From assembly GCA_949987705.1 (NCBI GenBank), contig OX465284.1:116419163-116483162 (forward strand): 64,000 nt of DNA, written 5' to 3'. Positions 11,585-23,914 of the stretch are shown here, one piece after another. The stretch is from Thereva unica (Eukaryota; Arthropoda; Insecta; Diptera; Therevidae). Below the pieces are notes generated by a model, which saw nothing but the letters and a program-made list of their open reading frames with translations, did no database searches and had not been told where the DNA came from. Each line of letters begins with the position of its first letter. Position 1 is the stretch's first letter. A program made the position numbers and the translations under genes.

Positions 11585-13545
11585 CATCGTCCCCAAACAC
11601 CTAGCTGATGTATGTGCCGTATTATATGTCGTATAACTCAAAAAGCAAACATCCTGAAGAAAGAAACCTTTACATTCGTGGTTCTATTTCACTAAATCTC
11701 CCTCGAAACTAAAAAATTCTACGAATGCATAACTTGCTTACGTGGAGCACCTGAGCGTAGCTCCTGTCTGTTACCTAATATTCTTGTGAAATTTTTAACA
11801 GGTTAAGAATCTTTTAAGAATCTTCTCTTACATAAGCACTGCACAAAACGTGATGCTTTCAAGCCTTACATTTCTGAGTATTTAGGTTTTTTTTTCACAA
11901 ATAAAAGAAAAGGGGGAAAAATTGTGCCGGCGGTGGGGGTATTACAGCAGATTTTTATAAGTAAGAAAATATAAGAAGATTTGTGGGACTGGGATGGGAG
12001 GGGTGGTTTCTAAGGGGTATACACGAACGAAAATCAATGTTATTAAAGGGAGTTTTAGGCTAGGGGAGTTACTGAGATCTCTAGATGTAACACATACAGA
12101 ACCAGTCAAAATAAGGATTTTGGTTGTGCAATTTTTACTTTAAAATTTTGTTTGAACTTCTCGAAAGGACTGTTTGCTATGAAGGACGTCTTTGAGATGT
12201 GACTTTAGTGGAGATCTTTCATCATCTGCTGGTCTTACGTGGTTTATTGTTATGCATTATACTAGACATAGTCGTACATCGGTTATTGCTTCAAGTGTAA
12301 CTACATCATCGAAATTTCGTTTGAAGTGCTGAAAACGTGGAAATCTGTTCCAATTATATAACAAATCTCCTACGTCACAACACATTTCACGTCTATTACT
12401 GGCAAAAGGACGTCTGCTAATCAAACTCCACTCGAATGCTCGAAACTATTTTTAACACTCTTGAGGAAACATTTCTGAGAAAGCCACACGAACTGATATA
12501 TCCGACATCTTGCACCATACCCACCACAGTGCAACTCACCGAGAGCATGTTTCGGCTGATTGAGTTACCATCAATCACCCTCCAACCAGCTAGAGGTGCT
12601 TAAAGGGTAAAATCGAAGACCCAATAGATAACAATAATTACGTAAACGCCCGGTAACTTAAGTCTCCTGTGCCAAAGACGCGGTCTCCGTTGCGGCTTTG
12701 GGTTTCATTTTTCATATACGAGCGCACCAAAGCCAGAGATCCCTTGTTGGAATTCAGAAATAACATGTCTGCTGCTTACACGGTCGGTCGATGATGGTGC
12801 GTCGTCGATAGACCGAAGGTGAAATCGAAGAAACCTGTAGAAGCAATGCCGCGCGCGATCTAGGGGAAACCTCTCAAGTGAGCACAGAACGAGAAATTGA
12901 AATAGGCGCACAGTCTAGAGCAGAGTTTTAGCCGAAGTGGATTGGAATCACTTGACGGGATGAATGTCACGGGGAGGCTTAAGTAGATTTTAATGTTTCC
13001 TTTTAGGAGACGCACAAAACAGCAAACGAACGTTTCGACACGGTTTTGTTTACAAATAGCAAAAGAATGGAAGGAATCACTGAGAAGTCATTAGTGGGGG
13101 TTATAACCTCCCTGGCTTTGAAGGCAGCAAAGAAAAATGCTTTCGAAAAAACATGAATGTCAGTGAAAACGTGTCAATGCCAATAGAACAGTCTAATACG
13201 ATAATTGTGCACAAATTAACAGATTCTACAAGTTTTCAACATTTTTTCAATGGTAAAATAGTTTCGTTTTGATCGAGCAAATAGTAGAGAATGGTGTGAA
13301 TCTTTCATCAGTCGAGTGAGCCACTGCTAGCTCAAGTGTTTAGATTATAAACACTTAAAGTGTTTAAACCGTTGTAGTCGACTTTTAAAGGGTTAACGGC
13401 GTTTAATGAAAGTGAGCACTTAAAGTATTTCACTAGTAAACGTTTCTAGCTTGTTTTAGGTAGAAAGAAGCTTTCTGAGCCATTTGCCACAATTTATAGC
13501 ACCTGTGGATATGTCAACAATAACCGCAGTGTTATTTTTGTTCAC
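11585..13545. other. No recognised gene
   Basis: Short ORFs only. Around 13330-13440 there are degenerate inverted motifs of the form AAACACTTAAAGTGTTTA. The 68-codon ORF at 12705-12911 is unassigned. No transposon termini were identified. Confidence 0.45.
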
Positions 13546-13549
13546 TTTT

Positions 13550-13665
13550 CCGTCCTCCAAGCGCAAGAGTCGTTTTCCAAGCGGTCCTCGACACTAACTA
13601 CCAACCTGATCCAATGCTACTTGAGTGATCAAACGAGAACCGGTGTATTGAGTATGTTTTGCCGC
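13550..13665 (-). mobile_element. 5S rRNA-derived SINE, copy 3
   Basis: The minus strand reads ATACTCAATACACCGGTTCT, then CGTTTGATCACTCAAG, AGCATTGGATCAGGTTGG, and GGACCGCTTGGAAAACG. All are in 5S rRNA order, with a small deletion at the GTTAAGC position. No tail was identified. Confidence 0.65.
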
Positions 13666-13799
13666 CACCAAAATGATTACCTGTTTATTTCTTCATCAAT
13701 GTTTATCATAAATAAGTGTTTACTGTCCTAAATGTTTAATGGGTATGAATGAGTGTTTTACTTTCAAACACTTCTATCGTTTTGTATATGCTTATAGGT

Positions 13800-13930
13800 T
13801 GAGTTAAAAAGCTTTTAAACTTTTAAAAGCACTTAAGATTGTAAGCTTTTAAAAGCTCTTAAGCTTTTAAATGCTGTTAAACTTTTAAAGTAAAAGCTTT
13901 TAGGAAGCTTTAAAAGCTTTTAACCTTGTA
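13800..13930. repeat. Degenerate AAAAGCTTTTAA tandem array
   Basis: About ten near-copies of the self-complementary motif AAAAGCTTTTAA and variants (AAGCTTTTAAA, CTTTTAAAGT) follow one another. The whole tract is rich in HindIII-type AAGCTT palindromes and could form cruciforms. It is non-coding. Confidence 0.7.
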
Positions 13931-14029
13931 AAGTAAGAGCAGGGAAATACCCTGGATTGATGCGTGGATTTAAAAACTCAACGTTATTAAAAGGAAAACA
14001 GTATTACATCAGTCATTCACACTTCTCCC

Positions 14030-14115
14030 ATCCAAGCTTAGGAGTCACCTTTTGTACTACCAGACATCACGTCCTACTAGGCATGGTGTAACATCAATTC
14101 CAATAAAGCTTGATT
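14030..14115 (-). mobile_element. CR1/Jockey-like LINE 3' UTR fragment
   Basis: AGCTTAGGAGTCACCTTTTG, TACTACCAGACATCACG and GGCATGGTGTAACATC match the reverse complement of the 3' UTR at 29820-29880 and the copy at 6035-6110. Only the last roughly 80 bp of the LINE is present. Confidence 0.6.
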
Positions 14116-14164
14116 GGAACGAAGAAATAGAAGACAATTAAGTAATAAGAATTTTGCTTAGTTT

Positions 14165-14420
14165 TCGCAAAGTCGATATCCTCAATTGGAGCCAGCTGAG
14201 ATAGACACACAAATTTAGGGGTTAGCGCGAGACAGCTTCGTCGAAGTGTTATGCCTTCTGAAACAAGTGAATCCCGCTAACCAGCCGATGAAGTTTTTGA
14301 CACCGGCAATACCAGACTCTCTGATGAACAAGGAGAAATACTGTCCGATAGATGAAGATTTTATCTAAGCGGAACTTTGGTATTCTATTAACCAGTTAGG
14401 CAGACAAGATGATTTGTTAG
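14165..14420 (-). repeat. Dispersed repeat shared with 60600-60830
   Basis: Two blocks are shared with 60660-60810 in the same order: AGTGTTATGCCTTCTGAAAC, the SINE body block, and TCTAAGCGGAACTTTGGTAT with TTAACCAGTTA. Both copies appear to be degenerate retroposon bodies of the tRNA-derived SINE or a close relative. No head was found here. Confidence 0.45.
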
Positions 14421-14754
14421 GGCAAGCAATTCGTTGGCACCAAGCATGAGTTTTGGAGAAGGCGCTTGTCAATAACTAGTGACCATAGAAGTGACGACGA
14501 GAGCATCCCTTCTAGGTTGGCACTAGCATTGACAATTCTAGAAGTTTAGCTGTTACTCCTCTATTCCCATTCTTCGGTAAACTAAATTTTATTTTGAAGC
14601 AAAGCTTCTTTAGCGTTGCTTTGCGGAGAGTAAACCTAGAAAAATCGTCGAGTGTTAATTTGAAGTTATTGATGCGAAACAGCGCCCATAGGTCATACTA
14701 GCTTGTATACTGTGGCGGCAAAACATGACACCAAGGCGACGCATCGTAATATTT

Positions 14755-15115
14755 CTCTTAAATTAACTTAAATTGAGTATAGTTAATTGTAGAGTTAAGA
14801 GTCGAGTTAAGAGTTGTCTTGAAAAGAGTTAAGTTCAGTTGAGATAAGTAGAGTTTAGTTAAGTTACGTTAAGAGTTGAGTTCAGTTGAGTTGAATTAAT
14901 TTGACTTTAAGGAGTTGGGTTAAAATTTCAGTTAAGAGTTGAGTTGAGTTATCTTGAATTGAACTATCAGTTGGTGTAAGTTAAAAGATCTGTTAAGAGT
15001 TGAATTGAGTTACGAGGTGAGTTGATATTTCAGTTTACGATTAAGAGTGGAGTTGAAAGCTTAGTTGACTTAAAATTTGATCGAGTTAAGAAGTCAATTT
15101 CGAGTTTAGGTCAAT
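14755..15115. repeat. Degenerate GAGTTAAG/GAGTTGA simple repeat
   Basis: The tract consists of irregular units of 5-12 bp built from GAGTTAAG, GAGTTGA and GTTAAGTT. It is strongly strand-asymmetric, with G and T on the plus strand and few C. It resembles a decayed minisatellite of about 360 bp and has no coding potential. Confidence 0.75.
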
Positions 15116-15620
15116 CATTTCTGTAATTTCGTCTAATACACCTTAAGCAGCTAATCAGGCCTATTCTGAACTCCCCTGGAATCGCTCCGCTGGAATTTTC
15201 TTACAATCGTATGCTATCAATGTAATAAAATTCCCGCGTAATCAATTCCAGAAGAGTTCAGAATACGTCTGAATTTACAATATTTGCGTTTATTTCTTTT
15301 ATCTTCAATCTGTGTTTAATAAAAGAAAGTTTCTACATACATGTATATGTGCGCTATAGCGGGTGCATCGGTCATCGCCGAGCTTCGAAATTTTGCATGA
15401 AGATCAGTGCGGGTCTCCTCGAGCTTGATTTTGGAAATCCAAATTGACGGGCTTGAAATTATGGCCGAATTCGTCAATTGTGTTCGGATACAAATGAGAG
15501 TTAAGAGGTTCTAGGGCTTATTAAGGTTGCAAACAACGAATTTGTGGTTAAAATTTATAAATTCAAAATAACCGCGCCAATATGGCGGAACCTACCTAAC
15601 AAATTCCGGTCCAAAAAAGG
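15115..15620. other. No recognised feature
   Basis: Mixed-composition sequence without an ORF that shows a domain. No terminal repeats were seen. Confidence 0.45.
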
Positions 15621-15624
15621 AGCT

Positions 15625-15850
15625 TCAAAACTTTATGTATTATGTACAATGTATTATGTAAATATGACACAATTATTGATGTATTATGCGTTATGCATTA
15701 TGTTTTATGTATTATATATTATGTACTATGTACTGCGTTCTTTGTACTATGAACTATGTGCTATTGATTGTGTACTTATGTATTATGTGCTATGCATTAT
15801 GTCTTATGTATTCTTTAACAGCTAGTCTGTGCTATGTACTATATGCTGTA
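15625..15850. repeat. TATGTATTATG-type tandem repeat
   Basis: Degenerate units of roughly 7-11 bp with consensus TATGTATTATG or TATGTACTATG run for about 220 bp. They give rise to low-complexity ORFs of tyrosine, methionine, leucine and cysteine at 15544-15825 and 15686-15919. Those ORFs are repeat artefacts. Confidence 0.8.
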
Positions 15851-16004
15851 CTACCACCTAAAATTGCGCAACAGCTTCACTTCTATCGGCAGTCTCGCGA
15901 TTCCAATAATTTTTTTTAGCCTCTTTATGTAATTTGGTAGGTTGGACTATTAATATTATTCCGAATAAGATTATTCTCTTCAATCACCACATCAAAGCGA
16001 ATGA

Positions 16005-16230
16005 TAACTCCGCCGTCGCCTGGTCCCAAGCCCAGGGTGTGAAAGGAGGAGGGTGGTCGACCTGCCGAGTTGACCAGAATCGGTCACTCCGAAGACCGAA
16101 GAAACTAGGCAAGAAACCGCATTTTTCAAAGCGGCACCGACAGCAGCGTATCCGTTGCGGGAACGTCCCGCTCGGACCGCCAGCTAACGGATCAAAGAAG
16201 AAGAAGAAGAAGAAGAAGAAGAAGAAGAAA
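16005..16230 (+). mobile_element. RTE-like LINE (type A) 3' terminal fragment with (GAA)n tail
   Basis: The stretch 16130-16230 matches the reverse complement of 24960-25045 almost base for base (GGACCGCCAGCTAACGGATC, then AAGAAG repeats). The (AAG)n run at 16197-16230 is the microsatellite tail typical of RTE-clade LINEs. The preceding 120 bp may be the body of a non-autonomous partner element. The 126-codon ORF is a shadow. Confidence 0.7.
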
Positions 16231-18590
16231 GCGAATGATGTAATCTCAAATCAAGATCTCCCATTCCATTACAACTATCCATCATCCGAAAAGGAAACAA
16301 GTATCCTTATATAATAGAAAACAGGAAAATCCCATTTATCACGATCATGTAAAATCCTCATTCCTAGCAGCTAGAGAGATACCAAACATCTCCATCTTTT
16401 TCCCATGCACAACGAAATGATAAAAATTGCGTGCGAAACACTATCTCGAACAACTGTTGCTATGTCCTAGGATAATTTCAAGGACAATAACATCATTTCC
16501 TGGGTAAGCTACAAGACACGAAAATTGTATATACAGAAATTGTCATTGTTGTGTCACATTTCCTTCGGGGCATGCCAAGGCAGCAAGTGATAGGAGTAAA
16601 TTTTGTGTCCCAATTTTTGTTAAAATGTCATCATCATCGTTGTTGTCATCGTCATCATCATCATCATCATCATTGACTTAATAGGGATCGCTTAAATATA
16701 CATAGACGATTCCGTGCCGCTGGGCTGTGGATGGTGGCGGACGACGAGTTTGGCCTTTTCCACATGACTGCCAGAAAATTCTCAACGAAATTAAATGTTC
16801 CATGATTACTCAACAATGCGATAAGGACTGGACCCTTTCGCTGGTGCTACACGCTGTTTCACGCGAGCGAAGTTCTTGGGAGTCATCGCCTGGAATGATT
16901 TTCGTGTTCTGCTTCTTCTCATATTTTTTGGCTTTACTCTATTTCATTGCTGAAATGTGGGCCGACGAATGTTTACCCAGGCCCCCGTCCCTATGGCGGT
17001 CCCCAAGGAGCAAGGATAACGAGGCTGGGGACTGGGCCGACAAAGTATGAATACGTGACTCCTGTCGGAAGAGGAAGAACAAATCGATAGACTTGGTCCT
17101 TGGACAAAAAGCTTCAGCGCCAGACTGCTGCAGGGGGTAAGCTAGCAGTGCTGGGATCATGGTTCAAGGAGTTTGGGGGATGTTTGCCCCGTAGAAGGAC
17201 CCGCGAGCACTGTGGACCCAGAGGGAAGCAGAGCGGAAGCGATGGGGCGGGCGACTCCTTGAATAACAATTTTCGGGGTAAAGTTATGCGATAATTCTTT
17301 CACTTCCTTCGGCTGCTGTTACCCAGTGAGCTTCAACGCCAGCTCACCAGCAGGATGCTTTATCCTTTCAGCCTTCTTGTCTACTCCTGTAGTGGCTGCA
17401 TGCACAACAGCTCTCTCCGGCTAGTGGGACGTGCAGCGACCGACACTTTCAGCCCAGTGGAGCACTCCTGCTTTCCGCTCTCTCAATCCGCTTAATTGCG
17501 AATTTTTTAAAGCCCGAACAAAGGCGCCCTTAACGCCCTCTCACTTCTCCTGCGGGAAACTTGCCGCCATGAATCATTCACAGGCTCCCAGCCACCGAAG
17601 GATCACACGGCCGCACAAAGGAGTCTAGATCCGCTATCGAGATTTGTTTGCTTTGGAGGCTTTGAATTTTTTAAACAATTTCGTTGAAATGGACGAAAAA
17701 AATGAAAAGCCGAAGACAGAATCAACTCCATTACGGCGAGCTCATGATGAACCGAACTGGTTCAAGGTCCTTCCGAAAAGCTGATAATTATTCCTTGTTG
17801 CGTCAATATTTACTCACAGTGTGTAAACACGGCCGCCGACGACAACGACGACGCGGCGGGGGCGGATGGAGCTCACTTCACCAAAACGACGCTAGATTGA
17901 GCGCCTAATTGACGTGAGTGTTGACTTAGGGCGGTTCTGGGGGTGCCTTGCAGCTGAGAATCTATTTTCGGGGGCTTGAAAAATTTTCACACTTTTCTGA
18001 ATCAAGTTTTTTTTTCGTCGGCTCCGTTTAAAATCATATTTCCACCGCGCGGTATTTTTAATTGCTTCTTTTGAGCCGCCGTCGTCGTCAGCGGCAGCAT
18101 TGATAGCGACGCTATCGATTTTTCCGCGAAATTAGACACGAAATTATTAGCTTCCAATCAAGCGGGCTATAAACGTGGCCAGAGCTGTGTTTCCAGCTGG
18201 CGCGGTTCTGTTTGGATTGCATGCCGCCCCGGCCCCTGTGTGTGTGAATATTGGATATTGTGTTTATTTATAAAATGACTGGATAAATACAGGTGAAGTC
18301 TATTTGATGTTTCTTTCTGCTTACGAAACTGATTTCCAGGTGAATCAAATTTCATTCGGTTCTAGTGAAAAGTGGTGGAAAAGGGAATTTCGCAGAAATA
18401 TTCGTGAATAACGAGAGGAATTTTAACGACGGTGTGGCTGGATTGGACTATTTTTAGTATAGTATAACATGCGAAACGTTAAACAATTCGCCGAAAATCA
18501 TTTTATTAATATTTTTTTATTATATGTGCAGATGTTCACCCGTGCTGCTGTTAGAGCAATTCACTTGGAGGTCGTTCGGTTTTAATTGCA
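16230..18590. other. Unique sequence with GC-rich blocks, no recognised gene
   Basis: Holds a (CAT)n/(ATC)n microsatellite at 16628-16676, GC-rich blocks at 16730-17290, 17400-17640 and 17830-17890, and a GCCGCC-rich stretch at 18070-18120. ORFs of 60-107 codons show no domain. The mix of GC-rich islands and AT-rich flanks would suit conserved regulatory DNA or non-coding exons of a host gene, but nothing decides this. Confidence 0.35.
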
Positions 18591-18594
18591 AAAA

Positions 18595-18865
18595 AGTCAA
18601 TAAAATTTCAAAAAGTTATATTTCAAACCATCTTAGAACTGGATAAAGCTTTATCAAATTGGTTCGAGTCTTTACTAAATCTTTTCGTTTAATTTCATTT
18701 TTCGTTAGCGAGGTCGCAAACCATTAAGTGTAAAAGCTCTTCTATGACGTCACAAAAGCTTTTTTGAAATAAACTTCGACCTTTTTGTGCTTTTTAAGAT
18801 AACAAAGCAACTTACTTTTTCTGTGATACATTAGTTTGTGAATTCATATTAAATTGTTGAAATTT
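18595..18865 (+). repeat. Unknown dispersed repeat, copy 1 (with TGACGTCA octamer)
   Basis: About 270 bp match the reverse complement of 23915-24190. The best block is TAAAAGCTCTTCTATGACGT followed by CACAAAAGCTTTTTT. TGACGTCA, a full CRE palindrome, is at 18745-18752 and is flanked by the inverted pair AAAAGCT/AGCTTTT. No ORF and no family assignment. Confidence 0.7.
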
Positions 18866-18884
18866 TCAAAAATGGCACTCGATA

Positions 18885-19615
18885 TACAGGATATCCCGTG
18901 GCAGATTTAGGATTAGAAAATGAAATAAAGAAAAGCTGCAAATTAGAAAAAATTATGTGTTTGGTTTCATAAAACGCAAGTCAAGTGGATTTAAGTTTTT
19001 TTTTTAAATTACTCCATGTTTTCCGTCGCGTTTCCGTTTACACACTCACGGAATCCTTCGACAGTATTTTGAGCCGCACGCTCCCGTAGATATTGTCGAA
19101 TAACGTTCATTTTCCAATAAATGTTAGCGTTTAATTTCACAATGTTTTCTATTAATGCCGATAATGTGGTCGGCTTGCAATCGTCCACTTTTGCCTTAAT
19201 GTACCACAATAGAAAAAAAAACCCATGAGGGTTAGATCCGATGATCTTGGTGGCCATGGGATGTCGTCAGAGCGACTTAACCATTTTGTTGGGAATAATT
19301 CCGAAAGCATGGTCATGATGGACCCGTCTGTATGAATTGTGGCGCCATCCTGTGGAAACTACGCATGTGAACTATATGATGGCTTAACTTTAACGTACAC
19401 CATAACATGACGTGAATATAAATAAAGCGATTTTTAATAAGGACGAAAGATCTCCTGGAATTTTATGTGTGTGTGTAATTCAGCTATAAAAATTGAAGCT
19501 GCCTCGACTTGCGGAGATTACCAAGCAAAGTGACCTCGAGCTAGTCATTATGTTTTAATGCTGCTGCTTTTTTGCGAGACAAGAAATTTTTAAAGAGGAA
19601 TTTAATATCCACCCT
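18885..19615 (-). mobile_element. Tc1/mariner-superfamily element remnant, possible extent
   Basis: The left end reads ATACAGGATATCCCG (about 18886) and the right end, reversed, ACACAGGGTGGAT (about 19607). These resemble short ACAGGGTGTCC-type termini. The coding remnant lies inside on the minus strand. The termini are weak and the extent is inferred. Confidence 0.3.
19009..19375 (-). pseudogene. Tc1/mariner-superfamily transposase, C-terminal remnant
   Basis: The minus strand from about 19350 translates to PQDGATIHTDGSIMTMLSEL, then FPTKWLSRSDDIPWPPRSSD and LT. These match the second catalytic aspartate block (QQDGA..H) and the PWPPRSPDLTP block of IS630-Tc1-mariner transposases of the FFLWGYLK type. 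After a frameshift near 19220 the frame changes, giving IKAKV...KPTTLSALIENI, which corresponds to the family's C-terminal tail. The first catalytic D region was not found. It is a broken, 5'-truncated copy. Confidence 0.7.
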
Positions 19616-19639
19616 GTGTTGTCTTGAGGCTCTAAAAGT

Positions 19640-21200
19640 TTACCATTTTTTTGGAACAACGAATTACGAGACAAGACATTTTAATTTATCTCCTAAGTGA
19701 TGCGAGTTTTGTGATTAAATTGTGTTTTATAGAAATTAAAAAAAAAACTTCAAAAAAATCTGCGTGTCTAACGCACTTTTGTTCGCTTTAATGAAGTGAA
19801 AACCGATTGCAGTCCTCCACCCTTTCTATTCTTCATAAGTGATAATTCCGGAAGCAGAGCGGCAAACAACCCAACAGCAGCATAGCTAAGATGGCTCTGA
19901 GCTCAATTTAACACGTGATTTTACAAATACCAAAAACCCATATCAAAAGCTCTTCTCAGCTATATAATGTAAAATTGCGATTTGATTGAAAGCTTTTTAG
20001 GGTTGTGTCTCGGCTTTAGGAGAATCGAGGTGGGTTTGGTATTGGCTGGAAGCTTTTGAGTTGGTGCATAGGATGGGACGTGGTCTTGGATGCATTAAAG
20101 CTTTTTAAAATTTCGGTTCGTGTATTCGCTAGGATGAAAGTTTTTTGTAGGGAAAATTTCGATTGGGGAAACTTTCGAATCATTTGCGCTTTCTTATATG
20201 ATTTCTTTTTAGATTTCTTTGATTTATTTTTAGATTTAAACTGTTCTGCTTACGAGGGTATATTTGGCTCTCTTTGGGGGTAGATTTGGCTCTCTAGCGA
20301 ACTTCGTTTAAGCAGGGTCTTCATATTTTTGGTTCCTTTACCTTTTAGGTTAGTGTTATTCTTAAGTTTTTTGACATCAAGCTAATAAGTGTCCTGTTCT
20401 GGTTGTGTCCTGCCATTTGCATGGACCCACTTCAAATGATAATCGACCAAACAAGATTTAGCATGCATCGTTGCTTATTATTCTAATAATAAGCCCCAAA
20501 AAGGATCTCACTCTCATCAAACTTCCATTTTATGCAGAAACAATTCAATTTTCCCGTGCCATACTAAAATGGAAATTGATTGCTCCCTAGACTATGCTAG
20601 CAACAGCAGCAGCGGCAGGATAATATGAACAAATACACCTTTTGCGTTCAGCCCTGGTCGATGGTGGTCCATTAAATAGTAGCTTCCTGTATCAATAAAC
20701 GAATTTCAATTTTCCAGTCAGCTTTATGTCATCGAGCGAGCTAAGCCACCAAACAAGCAATTACCCACCAGAATCTGATAGCAAAATATCCTCGCCACTC
20801 TCCGTACCTCTCTCTGCTTCGGCCGGAGTACCAACAACGATGGAGCTGTAATAAATCACTGGGAACAGAATATTATGACGGGATTGAGATTCAAGCACGA
20901 AATTGAATCCCATCGAGTGTGAAATTTAAGAAAGGTAAATCAATATGGATTTTTAGTTAACGTCTGAAGGTGTTAGCAGAAGGTGGGTGGTGTCTGTCTT
21001 GTGTTGAAAACAATGTCGGGTTTGCTGTGGGATGTGCAACAGATGCAAGTTGATATGATGTGGGTCCGATGTGATGGGAATAACTTTCAGCTTCAAGGTA
21101 AACACAGGGACCTGCTGGCGACTGTCTAGGCTGACGAACCGTATATTTGAAACAAAGTCTGTGGTAGTTTCTTTTGTTCTTTAAGGAGATATGAACAAAT
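19640..21200. other. Unique sequence, no recognised gene
   Basis: The block 20380-20940 is balanced in composition and contains a CAGCAGCAGCGGC run (about 20603). The 75-codon ORF at 20056-20283 is phenylalanine-rich and has no domain. Regulatory DNA is possible. Confidence 0.35.
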
Positions 21201-21960
21201 ACCGCGTCAGCCCTTTGAGCCTAGGCTTCTCTTAACAGGCCCTGAGCTTTAGATTTGTAGGCCAGACGCCTTGAACAAGCTCAGCAGTGTCTACTTAGAT
21301 ATTTATCACTTAGACTTGTCAAGGTTGTAGCAAATATTGAGACCCTGATCTTTGTTACTGCGCAACTTGGACCTCCTTCTTTATGAGATGACATGGAAAG
21401 AAACCGCTTGAGTTCACCAGACATGAGTGGACCTCCAGCATTCGATATATTTCATCCGAGTTAGAGCGGTTAGGTCTTTCTTCAAAAAGCTGATCAGTGT
21501 TCCAATTGCTGGTAGTCTGGAACGGTGACTACAGTGCCAGATCCCTGTTTGACTAGACCGTCCGTCTGTCTAATCATTGCCTTCGAACACCATATGACCC
21601 GAGACCCAAGCAACGGTGACCAAATTGGGAATATCCAGTCATCAGATTAGACAGACAGGATAGTTTATCTTGAATGGGTATGGAACCAGTGTGAGGTGTT
21701 CGAGAACACAATATTATAATAGCTTTCCCTGCTTGAAGAATCTCTTCTAGAATAATCGATTTACGATACGATACGATATGAGTACGTCCCCGACGAAGGT
21801 GTGCTTTCAAGGCTCAATTCGGCCAGAGTTTGTCTCTGCTAAATGGTACTAGAACCGTTTTGTTAGGATTGACACTAAGTCCTACGTAAGGGCATCAGTT
21901 GAAGATCAAAACAAGTGGGTGGAAAATATGCCTTAACTTTGTAGCAACTTCTTCATCTGT
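21200..21960 (-). pseudogene. RNase H-bearing LINE ORF2 remnant (RT end and RNase H)
   Basis: On the minus strand the region near 21890-21835 gives GLSVNPNKTVLVPF, a reverse transcriptase palm/thumb signature. The region near 21625-21550 gives VTVAWVSGHMVFEGND, then VKQGSG in another frame, the C-terminal RNase H block. Stops and frameshifts are frequent. A segment at 21285-21345 matches 45815-45880 in the same orientation, so two copies of one family are present. Confidence 0.6.
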
Positions 21961-21969
21961 TACCATGAC

Positions 21970-23905
21970 GCTAACATCTACTTGAACTAAAACTAAATAC
22001 AAAACAAAACAACAAAACAGTCATAAACGTGACGAAACAACAACGAAATCAGTTCAATTGAACCAAACAAGCCTTGACTACGACCTACAAAGCTATCGAT
22101 CCCCGCAAATAAAATCGAACCGAACCAAACATACGAAAATAAACACACTATCAAGCTCCATTCAGCAAACACAAAAGCACTAAAATCGAATCATAAAATT
22201 ACTTTCGACGGAATCCTTTAAATTAAGGACCTTGTCCACACGGAAACAAGTTGTTAAAACGCCCCCAGATTGTTGTCTATGTTTCCTTCACTCAATAATA
22301 CACGACGGGCGTGGGTGGTATATAATAAAAAGGACATTTTTCAAAGAAACTTTCACAACCAATAAAAAATGTGAAACGCCCCAATAAAATATGATGATAA
22401 CCTTTTCCGGGGACATTTTAAGGATAATAAAAATAAAGCGTATACACAGCAGCAGCGACTTTCTCTAAAGTAATTAAAAGGACCCTCGGAAATAGGATAT
22501 TGTGTGTGCTGCTTCTAAACAAGCTGGAACCTACTCGATCAATCCTTAACACAAATAGGACAGCACAGAAAAAAACTTCCTGCACGCAAGGATAACCTTG
22601 CATTTTCGCTACCATATTGGTTCTTTTATTTTTTATTGGGAGGTCCTGCCTTTGTTCGGTATCGATTTTCTCGGCGCTATATTTGCATGTAAAAATACGC
22701 ACGTTACAAGCAGGGAAGATAGCAAAAAATTGTCACGTAACTATTTGCAAATGTAAATTTTGCGCCCCAACCCCCACTCCATTTCCGACCAGCTCCTCCT
22801 ATACCTGAGGGTACATATATCGGGCTAGTAGGTGGCAGCAAGGTGGAGTTGGTATGCTGTTAGCGTGATGTTGTTGAACGAACCTAACGTTTTTTGCTGG
22901 TATGTCTGGCCGACTTGGGTTCCTATTTGTAGGTCTAGTTCCGAGCTGTTCCGTAGTACAAAGTTATGCATGAAACTTGCTGAGTGTTCACTCCACTAAA
23001 AAGCAACTCTTAAAGTGTTGCAAACAGGTGCTGTTATAAATTTTCCTAATCAATGTTCGAACCAAAAAAAAAAAACGTTATCACAAAACTTTCAACCATT
23101 TCCCCAAATGTCTTGTTCTTGGGGCTGAAATATGTCCTAGATCCCTTAACTGCAACGAAGCTAAGTCGCCTGCAGTATCGATTGCACGATTTTCAGCAAT
23201 TTAGTTGTTGCTTCGACTTTCATAAAGAAAATATCTTCCATCATCTCTCGGGCAAGTTGTTCTATAAAAGTTACCAAGTTCCCAACTATCCAAGCACACA
23301 CACAGCATGTGGTTATGACATGCAGTAACCATTACAGCTCCGGTGCAGCTAAATTCTAAAGTCGATTCTGTTTGCACAGGTGTTCAGATAAAACTTTAAA
23401 AACTGGGCTATGTGGGGCTGGATGGACATAGTTTTTGCTTAGCTGGATGATACATAATATATTTCACAGAACCCGAGACTAGTGCTCTCTGTGTAGCATG
23501 TTGGAGTTATTGAATTGTTAAAAAAATCTGTTCTTGTTGGAAAGCGCATTGAGTTGTATGCTAGATCCGTGTTGGCTGCACAAAAATGCTTCAATGAGCA
23601 ATGAAATTGATACAAAGAAAATTATTAACGACTGAGCAGAGAAATATTGAACAGTTTTAAATATTTGAAATTAAATTGAACCTGGATTGATGACTGGACA
23701 TGTTAAATTTACTTGTTAATACTGCTTGGATGCATGCTTTGACTATAACTGATTTTGAATTGAAATGATGGAATTTTAAAACAACCAAACCAAATGTTTT
23801 CAATTAAAAAAAAAACATTCATTACAGTTCTCTATAATATCCTTCTCTAATACCAAATAATATCACAGCACACAGCATAAAGATAAAAAATATTTAAAAG
23901 CTTTC
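21970..23905. other. AT-rich unique sequence, no recognised gene
   Basis: The plus strand at 21985-22200 is markedly A/C-rich, with many AACAAA and AACCAAAC motifs. Only short ORFs without domains occur. No element ends were seen. Confidence 0.45.
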
Positions 23906-23914
23906 TTACATAAA

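Noticed and set aside
15544..15919. Tyr/Met/Cys-rich ORFs
   Set aside because: They are translations of the TATGTATTATG simple repeat.
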